NCBI RefSeq assembly: GCF_009184865.1
Contig: NZ_CP045096.1
Coordinates: 2,604,001 to 2,668,000 of the forward strand
Length of the DNA: 64,000 nucleotides
Source of the DNA: Streptomyces phaeolivaceus
Lineage (GTDB): Bacteria; Actinomycetota; Actinomycetes; Streptomycetales; Streptomycetaceae
Direction: 5' to 3'
The translations under genes were made by a program, and so were the position numbers. The notes beneath the pieces were generated by a model. That model saw nothing but the letters and a program-made list of their open reading frames with translations, had not been told where the DNA came from and made no database searches. This document shows positions 1-11,175 of the stretch, piece after piece; positions within the stretch are counted from its first letter, which is position 1, and every line of letters starts with the position of its first letter.

Positions 1-2
1 TC

Positions 3-185
3 ACCGACCGCGAACGCGACGCCCTCAACGCCTCCGCCGACGGCGCCACCGTCGCCGACATCGCCACCCGCCTCCATCTCTCCGAGTCCACCGTCCGCAA
101 CCACCTCTCCGCCGCCATCGGCAAGACCGGCACCCGCAACCTCGTGGAGGCACTACGGGAGGCCCGCCAGCGGGGGTGGCTGTAG
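3..185 (+). CDS. LuxR/NarL-type response regulator, C-terminal part only
   Basis: The window opens inside this gene; 60 residues remain, ending with a TAG. The visible part is the GerE/LuxR helix-turn-helix: a TDRERDAL start of the domain, then VADIATRLHLSESTVRNHLS, which is the scaffold and recognition helix, then the usual KTGTRNLVEALREAR dimer helix and a RGWL end. Family knowledge makes this the output domain of a two-component or stand-alone regulator; the receiver domain would lie to the left of the window. There are about 200 bases to the next gene on the same strand and no reason to see an operon. Confidence 0.9.
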   Translation, partial: TDRERDALNASADGATVADIATRLHLSESTVRNHLSAAIGKTGTRNLVEALREARQRGWL

Positions 186-393
186 CCGCCGCCAGTGCCA
201 CGAACCGGCTCACGTCCGAGCCTGGCCGCACAGCCTCACCGGCCCGCCGCCACCCCGCCCCTTCCCCTGACGGCTCGCCACTTCCTCATGGGCAGGTCAA
301 GTTTTCGTTAGTCACTCGAAACAACGGAATAGTTGCCCAGGCGCACGAGGTTCAGATGGCACATACCCTCACCCGGCCAGGAGGCCACGCTCC

Positions 394-2984
<2,591 letters not shown>

Positions 2985-3021
2985 CCCTCCGAGCCTCCCC
3001 CGGGCCACCTCCGGGCCGGCG

Positions 3022-5175
3022 CTACGCCACCTCTATGCCGTGGTCCTGGACCAGTTCCTCCAGGCCGCCCCGGTATCCCTTGCCGCCCACGACGAAGTCC
3101 CAGTCGCCGCCCGCGCGGCGGCGGAAGGAGCCGAGGGTGAGGGCCGTTTCGCCGGTGCGGCCGTCGGAGACGTCCAGGCGGCCCTGTTCGGCGCGGGACG
3201 GGTCGAGGAGGCGGATGCCCGCGTCGGTGAAGCCGGAGAGGTCGGCGTCGGGGTTCACGGCCGGGTCGATCGCCGCCACCAGGACGAGACGGTCGGCCTC
3301 CGGGGGCAGCGCGTCGAAGTGGACCTGGATCGCGGCCTTGTCGGGCACGGTCGGCGGGACCGCTCTGACGGTGCCTTCCGGGGTCCGGGGGTTGTTGTAG
3401 AACACGAAGTGGTCGTCGCTGAGGACCCGGTTGCCGTGGCAGACGAGCGCGCAGACGTCCAGGGCGACGCCACCGGTCCAGTACATGCCGAGCACGCTGT
3501 AGTCGTCGGGGGCAGGGGTGGGGGCCGGCCCGTTCGAGGGGTCCGCAGGGGTTCGCTGCGCGGGCAGCACCACGGTGGGGTCGGTGGAGGACACGGGAGC
3601 GGGGGCGGGACTGGGGGCGGGAGCGGGGGCCTCGCCCGTGCCCAGGCGTCCCCGCAGGCCGTGCCGGTGCAGCAGGTCGACGAGTTCACGCCCCGACACC
3701 AGCTCCAGCGGTTTGCCGTTGGCGAAGGTGTGGGAGCCGGGTCCGAACTTGGACGTCGTCACGAGGACGCCCTTGTTGGCGCCGGCGTCCTGGACCGTGC
3801 CGTACAGATCGCGGACGGCGGACGGCGGGACGGTGTTGCGGTAGCGCTTGACCTGGACGACGATCTTGCCGCCCCGGATGGGGGTCGGGTCCAGGGCGTC
3901 GACGTCCACCCCGCCGTCGCCCGAGCGCTGGGTCGTGACCGCCTGCATGCCCATGGCCCGGAAGAGTTCCGCGACCAGTGACTCGAAGGCCAGGGGGTCC
4001 ATCTCCAGCAGGTCGGGCTCGTCCTCGCCGCCGTGGGTGACGACGCCGTTGCCCACGTCGTCGGGGCGGCGGCCGGGGCGGACGGGGGTGCGCTGGTCCG
4101 GCCGGGCGGACAACTGGCCGCGCAGCGCGTCCGTGAGGCAGTCGACGGCGCTCACCTGCTCCAGGTGCAGGTCGGCGAAGACCGACCGGGGCACCTGGAC
4201 GGTGGTCACGAAGATCTGGGCGCGGCGGCCGGTCGCCGGGTCGTGGTCGTCCACGAAGCCGTTCAGGACGACCGACTCCAGCGCGCCGAACTCGTCGGCG
4301 GCGAAGAGGTCGTGGAGGACGAGCAGGGCGCACTGAGCGAGCACGTCACGGTAGAGGGACCGCCGCTGGGTGACCGGGCGCGGGCGCTCCTTGTCCTGGT
4401 CGACGCTCGGCATGTAGACGACGGTCTTCGCCTCGGGGACGACGTCGTACCTGGGCAGTTCCCAGTCCAGGACCAGTTGGCGGGCCGCCGAGTCGTAGGC
4501 GGCGGCGACGCCCCGGGGGAAGCCCTCGGGCCAGGCGGGCGAGGCGTAGAGGGCGGCGGAGAAGTAGTCGACGGCGGCTTCCGGGTCGCCGTCGCGCAGG
4601 GCGGTCGCCATCCGCGTGAGCCCCGCGTTGTGCCGTCGGATCTCGGCCCGCTGTCCGTCCGCCCACTGCTCGTACTGCCGCTGGTACTGGGCGAGTTGAT
4701 GCTGCCTCTGGGCTTCGGCGGCCTGGGCCGCGTGCCAGTCGTGCTCGAAGCGGGCGCGTGCCTCGGCCTGCGCCTGGGCGCGCCGCTGCGCGGACCAACC
4801 GCCCTGTGCCTGATAGTGGTTGGGGTCCGGCATGGGTACGGGGTGGGCGAGCGGCCCGGGGGAGAACGGCTCCAGGCGCTCGGGGCGGGTGAGGGACGCG
4901 GCCCGGAACGCCGGGGCGCGGCAGCCTGCGGCCAACAGCCCTTCCAGGGCCTCGACCTGGGCGTCCAGTTCCTCGGTGCGGCGGCGGGCCTCCGCCTCGC
5001 GCTGCTGCCGGTAGTGCGCCTGCTGCTCCCGCTGGCTGCGCGCCACCTCCCGCTGGTACGCGCGCTGTTGTCGCTCGTACTCGCGCTGCTGCCGGGCCCG
5101 TTCCTCCGACTGACGCTGCTGTTGGCGTTGTGCCTCGGCCCAGATCCCGGCCAACCCGTTGGAGCGACGACTCAT
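3022..5175 (-). CDS. Coiled-coil / Mrr-type restriction endonuclease / TerD fusion protein
   Basis: A 717-residue protein with three parts. Residues about 10-260 are rich in Gln, Arg and Glu and read as a long coiled coil with a central helical stretch. Residues about 395-510 form a PD-(D/E)XK nuclease of the Mrr type: FESLVAELFRAMG, then GDGGVDVDALDP (catalytic Asp near residue 423) and KIVVQVKRY (the QxK signature near 440). Residues about 555-717 are a TerD domain: VLGMYWTGGVALDVCALVC, FVFYNNP, VHFDALP and a GDWDFVVGGKGY end, a calcium-binding fold linked to tellurite/stress systems. ATG has GGGAGGG eleven bases upstream. The join of a DNA-cutting domain to a TerD sensor-like domain suggests a damage- or phage-responsive effector; that role is inference. 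Confidence 0.85.
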   Translation of the reverse strand: MSRRSNGLAGIWAEAQRQQQRQSEERARQQREYERQQRAYQREVARSQREQQAHYRQQREAEARRRTEELDAQVEALEGLLAAGCRAPAFRAASLTRPERLEPFSPGPLAHPVPMPDPNHYQAQGGWSAQRRAQAQAEARARFEHDWHAAQAAEAQRQHQLAQYQRQYEQWADGQRAEIRRHNAGLTRMATALRDGDPEAAVDYFSAALYASPAWPEGFPRGVAAAYDSAARQLVLDWELPRYDVVPEAKTVVYMPSVDQDKERPRPVTQRRSLYRDVLAQCALLVLHDLFAADEFGALESVVLNGFVDDHDPATGRRAQIFVTTVQVPRSVFADLHLEQVSAVDCLTDALRGQLSARPDQRTPVRPGRRPDDVGNGVVTHGGEDEPDLLEMDPLAFESLVAELFRAMGMQAVTTQRSGDGGVDVDALDPTPIRGGKIVVQVKRYRNTVPPSAVRDLYGTVQDAGANKGVLVTTSKFGPGSHTFANGKPLELVSGRELVDLLHRHGLRGRLGTGEAPAPAPSPAPAPVSSTDPTVVLPAQRTPADPSNGPAPTPAPDDYSVLGMYWTGGVALDVCALVCHGNRVLSDDHFVFYNNPRTPEGTVRAVPPTVPDKAAIQVHFDALPPEADRLVLVAAIDPAVNPDADLSGFTDAGIRLLDPSRAEQGRLDVSDGRTGETALTLGSFRRRAGGDWDFVVGGKGYRGGLEELVQDHGIEVA

Positions 5176-5356
5176 GCGCTACAGGCCCTCCCACCGGAGC
5201 CCCGCCGACCGCACGGCGAAGCCCCGCCCCCACAACCAGACGTAACCGAACGACTCTATCCCGCGACGGCGTGTACGCCTACCGCTGGTCAGCGGGTGAT
5301 CGTTCCCCTGGGGGTTCCGCTCGGGGTTCGATCCCCCGTTATCCGACCGCGCGTGC

Positions 5357-5456
5357 GTGGGGCTTCTCGCGCAGTTCCCCGCGCCCCTGAAAAGCAGGGG
5401 CCGCGCCCCATGCTTTTCACTGCGCGAAAAGCCCCACCGGGCCCGCGCCCGACAAC
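5357..5456. repeat. Dispersed palindromic repeat, copy 2
   Basis: GGGGCTTCTCGCGCAGTTCC, then a short stem (CCCCTGAAAAGCAGGGG), the CATGCTTTTCACTGCGCGAA arm and a GCCCGCGCCCGACAACCGCC end. It lies between the divergent nuclease-TerD and amidase genes, so here it cannot be a simple intergenic terminator for either gene. Confidence 0.85.
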
Positions 5457-5487
5457 CGCCACGGCCCCGCCCCGTAAGGTGGCGGAC

Positions 5488-6444
5488 GTGTCGTACGTAG
5501 GCCCGGACTTCGATCCGCCCCAGCCCCGCCGTCCCGTTTTCCGTCGCCCGGCGACCGTGGCGGTGGCCGCGGTCGTGGTGGGGGCGGTGGCCGGGTGGGG
5601 GGTGTGGCAGGCCGTCGGGGATTCCGGCGGCGGGTCCGGTGGCGCGACCGGCCCGCAGACCCGGTCGGCGCCCCCTCCCCCGGCGACGGGCGAGCCGTCC
5701 ACCTCCGGTGACGCCGGCAAGGGCGAGAGCGAGGAGGCCACCCCTTCCGCCTCCGCGCCCGCCGCCACCGGCCCCCTCAAGGGCAAGGTCGTCGTCATCG
5801 ACCCCGGTCACAACCCCGGCAACTTCCAGCACACCACCGAGATCAACCGCAAGGTGAACATCGGGACGAACGCGAAGGAGTGCGACACGACGGGCACGAC
5901 CACCAACGACGGTTATCTGGAAGCCGAGTTCACGCTGGATGTCGCCCGGCGGACGCGGACGCTCCTCGAACGGGAGGGCGCCACGGTGAAGTTCACCCAG
6001 GACGACGACCGCGACTGGGGCCCCTGCATCGACGAGCGGGCGAAGATCGGCAACGAGGCGAAGGCGGACGCGGTGGTCTCGATCCACGCGGACGGCTCCG
6101 GCGCCGGCAACCGCGGCTTCCACGTCATCCTGCCGGGCTCGGTGCACGAGGGCGCCGCCGACACCCGGCCCATCGTCGCCCCCTCCCGCGACCTCGGCGA
6201 ACGCATCGCGGGCTACTTCGTCCGCGCCACCGGCAGCGCCCCCTCCAACTACGTCGGCGGCGGCACCGGCATCGTCACCCGCACCGACCTCGGCGGCCTC
6301 AACCTCTCCACCGTCCCCAAGGTGTTCATCGAGTGCGGCAACATGCGTGACAGCAAGGACGCGGCCCAGCTCACCAGCGGCCCCTGGCGCCAGAAAGCGG
6401 CCCAGGGAATCTCGGACGGCATCACGAGCTTCCTCGAAAATTGA
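5488..6444 (+). CDS. Membrane-anchored N-acetylmuramoyl-L-alanine amidase (Amidase_3)
   Basis: 318 residues. After a short cytoplasmic head there is one hydrophobic anchor (PATVAVAAVVVGAVAGWGVW), a Gly/Pro/Ser linker, then the zinc amidase domain from about residue 95. The zinc and catalytic residues are visible: VVVIDPGHNPGN (His), GYLEAEFTLDVARR (Glu), VVSIHADG (His) and VFIECGNM (catalytic Glu). It cleaves the lactyl amide between peptidoglycan glycan and stem peptide, outside the membrane. The frame is open far upstream, but GTG at 5488 is chosen because AAGG lies eight bases before it and the anchor then starts at a sensible place. A decayed copy of its last 51 codons follows directly. 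Confidence 0.85.
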   Translation: MSYVGPDFDPPQPRRPVFRRPATVAVAAVVVGAVAGWGVWQAVGDSGGGSGGATGPQTRSAPPPPATGEPSTSGDAGKGESEEATPSASAPAATGPLKGKVVVIDPGHNPGNFQHTTEINRKVNIGTNAKECDTTGTTTNDGYLEAEFTLDVARRTRTLLEREGATVKFTQDDDRDWGPCIDERAKIGNEAKADAVVSIHADGSGAGNRGFHVILPGSVHEGAADTRPIVAPSRDLGERIAGYFVRATGSAPSNYVGGGTGIVTRTDLGGLNLSTVPKVFIECGNMRDSKDAAQLTSGPWRQKAAQGISDGITSFLEN

Positions 6445-6471
6445 ACAACTTTCCCTTTGCGGAATGCGCGC

Positions 6472-6624
6472 GGCGGTCTCAATCTGTCAACAGTTCCCGC
6501 CGTGTTCATCGTGTGCGCCGCGATGCGCGATATCCATGACGCGGCACCGTTGACCAGCGGTGCCCGGCGACAGAAAGTGGCACGGGGGAACTCTGAGGAA
6601 ATCGTGAGTTTCCTGCGAGGGTAG
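6472..6624 (+). pseudogene. Decayed tandem copy of the amidase C-terminus
   Basis: Starting 28 bases after the amidase stop, 50 codons and a stop align without gaps to the last 51 codons of the amidase (6292-6444). GGLNLSTVP is identical in both; FIECGNMRD has become FIVCAAMRD; DAAQLTSG has become DAAPLTSG; SFLEN has become SFLRG. The Glu of the catalytic VFIECGN motif is Val here. No start codon or upstream domain is attached. It is read as the remaining tail of a duplicated amidase gene; only the DNA alignment is direct evidence. Confidence 0.85.
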
Positions 6625-6793
6625 CGGGCGGGTCGTGATCATCGGGATGATCCCGGCGGACACCCACGTCGGTCGGGCGATAGGGTCGTCCGTACGATGA
6701 GGGGCCACCCCCGCGCTTCCCACCACGGCCTGACGGCGACATGGTGACGGCGACGCCTCCACCGATGACGAGACGACTGACGAAGGACCTGAA

Positions 6794-7630
6794 GTGAATA
6801 TCCGCTCCCTCACCAGAGGCGACGGCGTCGTGATCGGAGCAGCGGTATTGCTGTTCATCGCGTCGTTCCTCGACACGTTCGACGGCTCCGGCGACGACGT
6901 ACCCAATGCCTGGGACAACCTCGGCTTGGTGATGAGCATGTACGTCGGCGGCATCGTCGGTGCGGTGCTGATCGTCCTCGCCCGTGCGCTGCCGCAGCCG
7001 CCCAAGGTCATCGGCCTGGACGTCGGCCAGCTCGGGGTGGCGCTGACCATCTTCGCCGCGTGGACCTCGTTCTGGTCCATCATCGACCCGTTCGGAGCGA
7101 TGGAGGAGCTCTTCGGCACCTTCGGCAGCTCGGAGCCCGACTCCGGTGCCGGCCTCATTCTCGGTCTGATCGCGTGCCTGCTCCTGGCCGTCGCCGCCAT
7201 CGCCACCCCCCTCGTCCCCGCCCTCAAGGCCGCTCTGGTCGGTGCTCCGCGTCCGGCCGTGGCGCCGCAGCCGTACGGGGCGCAGCCGCCCGGTGGTTAC
7301 GGGTACCCGGGCGCCGGTGCCCCGGGCCCGTTCGGTGCGGGGCAGCCGGGGCCGGGTCAACCGGGTCCGGGCGCGCCGTTCGGTGGTGGTGCTCCGCAGC
7401 AGCAGGCCGCGGCGCCGCAGCCGCCGGCCGGTGACTTCTCGCCGTTCTGGTTCGCCGTGCCGGTGGCCCGTCCGCTGTTCGCGGAGGACGGTTCGCAGTC
7501 GACGATCGCCGAACTGGCTCCGGGCACCTGGTACCTGGCGGTCGAGCAGCGCGGCCCCAACCTGGTGGCCCAGACGCAGGACGGCCGCCGCGGCGTCCTC
7601 CAGGACACCAGCGGTATCCAGCGCGGCTGA
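6794..7630 (+). CDS. Four-helix membrane protein with Gly/Pro/Gln-rich tail (DUF5336-like)
   Basis: 278 residues starting at GTG. Four hydrophobic helices occupy roughly residues 11-140 (VVIGAAVLLFIASFL, MYVGGIVGAVLIVLARAL, LGVALTIFAAWTSFW, GLILGLIACLLLAVAAIA). A disordered stretch of GAGAPGPFG/QPGPG-type repeats follows (about 150-215), then a compact C-terminal piece with FWFAVPVARPLF and LAPGTWYLAVEQRG. This architecture is found in actinobacterial proteins of the DUF5336 group, of unknown role. A good intrinsic terminator follows. Confidence 0.75.
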   Translation: MNIRSLTRGDGVVIGAAVLLFIASFLDTFDGSGDDVPNAWDNLGLVMSMYVGGIVGAVLIVLARALPQPPKVIGLDVGQLGVALTIFAAWTSFWSIIDPFGAMEELFGTFGSSEPDSGAGLILGLIACLLLAVAAIATPLVPALKAALVGAPRPAVAPQPYGAQPPGGYGYPGAGAPGPFGAGQPGPGQPGPGAPFGGGAPQQQAAAPQPPAGDFSPFWFAVPVARPLFAEDGSQSTIAELAPGTWYLAVEQRGPNLVAQTQDGRRGVLQDTSGIQRG

Positions 7631-7651
7631 TCGCCTCCCGCGTCCGTACGA

Positions 7652-7684
7652 CCGGCCCCTCGCTCTTCCGAGCGGGGGGCCGTT
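7652..7684 (+). terminator. Intrinsic terminator after the DUF5336-like gene
   Basis: GGCCCCTCGCT pairs with AGCGGGGGGCC across a short CTTCC loop and is followed by GTTGT. It sits 22 bases after the stop codon of the membrane protein gene and before the oxidoreductase ribosome site. Confidence 0.75.
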
Positions 7685-7738
7685 GTCGTACAGTCGCCTC
7701 CGCCCGGTTCGGCTGACGCACCGTCAGGAGGCAGGCGT

Positions 7739-8749
7739 ATGCGGCTCGGTCTGGCACTCGGCTACTGGGGGCGCGGCCCCTCGGCGGACCATGTCCCGCT
7801 GGCGCGGGAGGCGGAGCGGCTCGGCTACGACTCGGTGTGGACCGCCGAGTCCTGGGGCTCGGACGCCTTCACGCCGCTCACCTGGATCGCGGCGCGGACG
7901 TCAAGGATCAAGCTGGGTACGGCGGTCGCGCAGATGGCCGCCCGGTCGCCCACCACCACCGCGATGCACGCCCTGACCCTGGACCATCTCTCCGGCGGGC
8001 GCGTCCTGCTCGGTCTCGGGCTCTCGGGGCCACAGGTCGTCGAGGGCTGGTACGGGCGCCCGTTCCCGAGGTCCCCGCTGACCGCGACCAGGGAGTACGT
8101 CGATGTCGTACGCCAAGTCCTCGGCCGTGAGGCCCCGGTCGCGCTGGACGGACGCTTCCACCCGCTGCCGTACGACGGCCCGGACGGCACCGGCGTCGGC
8201 AAGGCGCTGAAGTCCATCACCCACCCCCTGCGCGCCGATCTGCCCGTCCTGCTCGGTGCGGAGGGGCCGAAGAACATCGCGCAGACGGCCCGGATCGCGG
8301 ACGGCTGGCTGCCGTTGTACTGGTCGCCGACGCGGTCCGAGGTCTACGAGGCGTCCCTGACCGACGCGCCCGAGGGCTTCCTCGTCGCGCCCATGGCACA
8401 GGCGAAGGTCTGCGACGACATCGCCGAGGGGCTGTTGCCCGTCAAGGCCATGCTGGGGTTCTACATCGGCGGGATGGGGCACGCCAAGCGCAACTTCCAC
8501 GCCGATCTCATGGCCCGGATGGGGTACGGGGAGGAGGCCCGGCACATCCAGCGGCTCTTCCTCGACGGGCGGCGCGAGGAGGCCGTACTCGCCGTGCCGG
8601 ACGCCTTCGCTGACGAGATCTCGCTCGTCGGACCGCGTGAACGGATCGCGGAGCGGCTGGAGTTGTGGCGGAAGGGGCCGGTGACCGATCTACTGGTCCT
8701 CGCCCCCGATCCGCACACGCTGCGGGTGCTCGCCGAACTCAACTCCTAG
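7739..8749 (+). CDS. LLM-class F420-dependent oxidoreductase
   Basis: 336 residues of the luciferase-like monooxygenase TIM-barrel family. The N-terminus RLGLALGYWGRGP and AREAERLGYDSVWTAESWG are typical, with IKLGTAVAQMAARSP, DHLSGGRVLLGLGLSGPQV and LPVLLGAEGPKNIAQTARIA further on, which match the F420-binding actinobacterial subgroup. It should transfer hydride to or from coenzyme F420 on an unidentified substrate. ATG follows CAGGAGG by seven bases. It is separated from the preceding gene by a terminator, so probably has its own promoter. Confidence 0.9.
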   Translation: MRLGLALGYWGRGPSADHVPLAREAERLGYDSVWTAESWGSDAFTPLTWIAARTSRIKLGTAVAQMAARSPTTTAMHALTLDHLSGGRVLLGLGLSGPQVVEGWYGRPFPRSPLTATREYVDVVRQVLGREAPVALDGRFHPLPYDGPDGTGVGKALKSITHPLRADLPVLLGAEGPKNIAQTARIADGWLPLYWSPTRSEVYEASLTDAPEGFLVAPMAQAKVCDDIAEGLLPVKAMLGFYIGGMGHAKRNFHADLMARMGYGEEARHIQRLFLDGRREEAVLAVPDAFADEISLVGPRERIAERLELWRKGPVTDLLVLAPDPHTLRVLAELNS

Positions 8750-8891
8750 GCCGGGCGTCTCCCGGTCCCAGGTGCGGACCTTGCCACGGCCTCCGAACGA
8801 GCCACGGCGACGGCGGGTTGACCGGCGGGTGTCGGCGAAGTGCCCGTCGTCCGTTCGGTTTCGAACGGGATTCACGGGCAACCCGTACGGC

Positions 8892-9179
8892 ATGTCTCGA
8901 TATAGCGGCTCCAACCAGGCGGGCCGGGTCATAGCGATCGTCGCCGACATCATGGCCTTCATCCTCGGCCTGTGGATCCTGATGTATCTGCTGGACGCCA
9001 ACAGCACGAACGACTTCGTGCAGTTCGTCCATGACGCGGCCCGCTGGCTCGCCGGCTGGTCGCACGACCTGTTCACGTTCGACGAGCAGTGGGCCAGGGT
9101 GGTGGCCGGGTATGGCCTGGCGGCCGTCGTCTACCTGTTCGTGGGCCACGCCATCGCCAACCGGATGCACCGCCACTGA
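8892..9179 (+). CDS. Small conserved membrane protein, 95 aa
   Basis: Two hydrophobic segments are clear: VIAIVADIMAFILGLWILMYLL (about 12-33, DNSTNDFVQFVHD follows outside) and VVAGYGLAAVVYLFVGHAIA (about 69-88), with Arg/His at the C-terminus. ATG at 8892 is chosen over an in-frame upstream start because the added residues are Arg/Pro-rich and unlike a protein N-terminus; no strong ribosome site is seen, so the message could have a weak or short leader. Function unknown. Confidence 0.75.
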   Translation: MSRYSGSNQAGRVIAIVADIMAFILGLWILMYLLDANSTNDFVQFVHDAARWLAGWSHDLFTFDEQWARVVAGYGLAAVVYLFVGHAIANRMHRH

Positions 9180-9186
9180 GCGAGCG

Positions 9187-9340
9187 CGGGTCCGGCGGGG
9201 GCTGGTCGCGCAGTTCCCCCCGCGCCCCTGAAAAGCAGGGGCTGCGCCCCATGCCTTTCAGGCCCGCAGGGCCTGGCTTCTAGGGGCGTGGGGAACTGCG
9301 CGAGCAACCACGAACCACCCGCACCCGACAACGCACCCTC
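9187..9340. repeat. Dispersed palindromic repeat, copy 3
   Basis: Carries GGCTGGTCGCGCAGTTCC, CCCCTGAAAAGCAGGGGCTG, GGGGCGTGGGGAACTGCGCG and the outer tail AGCAACCACGAACCACCCGC. It fills the space between two convergent genes and is a plausible bidirectional terminator here. The outer tail is nearly identical to a stretch inside the fused ATPase gene at 24576-24602. Confidence 0.85.
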
Positions 9341-9343
9341 ACC

Positions 9344-10411
9344 TCAGCAGCACTCCGCGTCCAGCCCGCGAGGCAACCGCTCCCCTCCGAACACCGCGCA
9401 CGTCGCCTCGTCGCCCCCCAGCGCCGCCACCGCCAGCAGCAGCGACCCCGCGGTCCAGGAGGTCAGCTCCTCGGGCCAGATCACCCGGTCCTCGAAGACG
9501 TAACCCGTCCAGTACAGGCCGGAGTCGGCGTCGCGGAGGTGCTGGATGGACTGGAGGATGTCCAGGGCACGGTCGGACTCGCCCATCGCCCAGAGCGCCA
9601 GGGCGAGTTCGGCCGACTCACCGCCGGTCACCCACGGGTTGGGGACCACGCAGCGGACCCCGTAGCCGGGTACGACGAACCGGTCCCACCCTTCCTCGAC
9701 ACGGGACTTGGCCTCGCTGCCGGTGAGCGCGCCGCCGAGCACGGGGTAGTACCAGTCCATCGAGTAGCGGTCCTTGTCGAGGAACCGCTCGGGGTGCCGG
9801 CGTATCGCGTGCCGTAGCGCGCCGACCGCCAACTCCCAGTCCGGCTGCGCCTCTTCGCGCTGCTCGGCGATGGCGAGCGCGCAGCGCAGCGCGTGGTGGA
9901 TGGAGGAACTCCCGGTCAGCAGCGCGTCGTTCACGGCCGTGCCGTCGTCCTCGCGCTTCCAGCCGATCTGCCCGCCGGGCTGCTGGAGCCGCAGGACGTA
10001 TTCGACGGCCGCGTACACGGCGGGCCACATGCGGTCGAGGAAGGTGTCGTCGCCGGTGGCCAGGTAGTGGTGCCAGACGCCGACGGCGATGTACGCGACG
10101 AAGTTGGTCTCGCGGCCCCGGTCGGTGACGTCGTCGGCGTCCCCGTCGGCGTACGCGGCGTACCAGGAGCCGTCCTCGTTCTGGTGGCGGCGCAGCCATG
10201 CGTAGGCGCGCTCGGCGGCCTCGTGCTCACCGGCCGCGTCCAGGGCCATGGCGGCCTCGGTGTGGTCCCACGGGTCGAGGTGGTGTCCGCGGAACCACGG
10301 GATGGCACCGTCCGCGCGCTGCACCGCGAGGATGCCCCGCACGGTGACGGCGGCCTCCTCGGCGGTGAGGACCCCGGGCAGGACCAGGTGTTCTGTCCGG
10401 GGAGTGGTCAC
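9344..10411 (-). CDS. Alpha/alpha-toroid protein (prenyltransferase/squalene-oxidase-repeat type)
   Basis: 355 residues, GTG start. Repeated helical-hairpin motifs with the QW-like signature are visible: LAVQRADGAIPWFRGHHLDP, AYAWLRRHQNEDGSWYAAYA and LRLQQPGGQIGWKREDDG, then SSSIHHALRCALAIAEQ and DSGLYWTGYVFEDRVIWPEE. The family fold is an alpha-toroid shared by terpene cyclases and some glycoside-acting enzymes; no DXDD catalytic motif of squalene-hopene cyclase is seen, so a cyclase role is not supported. The start GTGA overlaps the stop of the methyltransferase gene, so the two are translationally coupled. The three-gene unit suggests modification of a glycosylated product. Confidence 0.8.
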   Translation of the reverse strand: MTTPRTEHLVLPGVLTAEEAAVTVRGILAVQRADGAIPWFRGHHLDPWDHTEAAMALDAAGEHEAAERAYAWLRRHQNEDGSWYAAYADGDADDVTDRGRETNFVAYIAVGVWHHYLATGDDTFLDRMWPAVYAAVEYVLRLQQPGGQIGWKREDDGTAVNDALLTGSSSIHHALRCALAIAEQREEAQPDWELAVGALRHAIRRHPERFLDKDRYSMDWYYPVLGGALTGSEAKSRVEEGWDRFVVPGYGVRCVVPNPWVTGGESAELALALWAMGESDRALDILQSIQHLRDADSGLYWTGYVFEDRVIWPEELTSWTAGSLLLAVAALGGDEATCAVFGGERLPRGLDAECC

Positions 10412-11175
10412 TTGGCGTCCGCCGGGGCAGCGGCGGCGGTGGGGGCGACGGCGGCGACGGGCAGGTGCGGCTTGGTCGCGTACGCCACGAAGCTCTTGCC
10501 GATCAGCGGGTTCAGCGCCTCCTCGGCGACCCGGGTGGCCAGCGGCTTCCTCATGATGTCCCAGACCAGCAGCTTGTGGTACGCCCGCACCGGCAGCGCC
10601 TTGTCGTTGTCGACGCCGAACGCGCACTTCAGCCACCAGTACGGCGAATGCAGGGCGTGCGCGTGATGGGTGCCGTACGGCTTGAGGCCCGCCTCGCGGA
10701 TCCTGGCCAGGAGTTCGTCCGCCTTGTAGATGCGGATGTGGCCGCCCTCGACCTCGTGGTAGGCGTCGGAGAGCGCCCAGCAGACCTTCTCGGGGCCGTA
10801 GCGCGGGACGGTGATCGCTATCCGGCCGCCGGGCTTCAACACCCGGACCATCTCGGCGAGTACGCCCTTGTCGTCGGGGATGTGCTCCATCACCTCGGAG
10901 ATGATGACGACATCGAAGGACTCGTCGGGGAAGGGCAGCGCGAGGGCGTCGCCCTCCATGGCCGTGGCGGTGGCGCCCTCGGGGGCCTCGCCGGCCTCCT
11001 TCATCGCCGCGAACCACTTGGCGACCTCGCGGATCTCCTCGCCGTTCTGGTCGAGGGCCACGACCCGGGCGCCGCGCCGGTAGCACTCGAAGGCGTGCCG
11101 GCCCGCTCCACAGCCGAGATCCAGGACACGGTCCCCCGGGGCGAGCGGGAACCGGGAGAAATCGACGGTCAGCAC
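10408..11175 (-). CDS. Class I SAM-dependent methyltransferase
   Basis: 255 residues. Motif I is VLDLGCGAGRHAFE, the motif II acidic residue follows in VVALDQN, motif post-II is EGDALALPFPDESFDVVI, and a VLKPGGRIAITVP motif III follows. The GTG start lies inside the end of the glycosyltransferase gene (GTGCTGA, 7-base overlap), and its own stop overlaps the next GTG by four bases. An AGGG sits upstream of the start within the glycosyltransferase gene. The C-terminal tail is Ala/Pro-rich. Likely acts on the glycan or lipid product of the neighbouring glycosyltransferase; substrate not known. Confidence 0.88.
   Translation of the reverse strand: MLTVDFSRFPLAPGDRVLDLGCGAGRHAFECYRRGARVVALDQNGEEIREVAKWFAAMKEAGEAPEGATATAMEGDALALPFPDESFDVVIISEVMEHIPDDKGVLAEMVRVLKPGGRIAITVPRYGPEKVCWALSDAYHEVEGGHIRIYKADELLARIREAGLKPYGTHHAHALHSPYWWLKCAFGVDNDKALPVRAYHKLLVWDIMRKPLATRVAEEALNPLIGKSFVAYATKPHLPVAAVAPTAAAAPADAK

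Noticed and set aside
4033..5487. 484-codon in-frame extension upstream of the amidase GTG
   Set aside because: It runs antisense to the nuclease-TerD gene and through a dispersed repeat; no domain, while the chosen GTG has a ribosome site.
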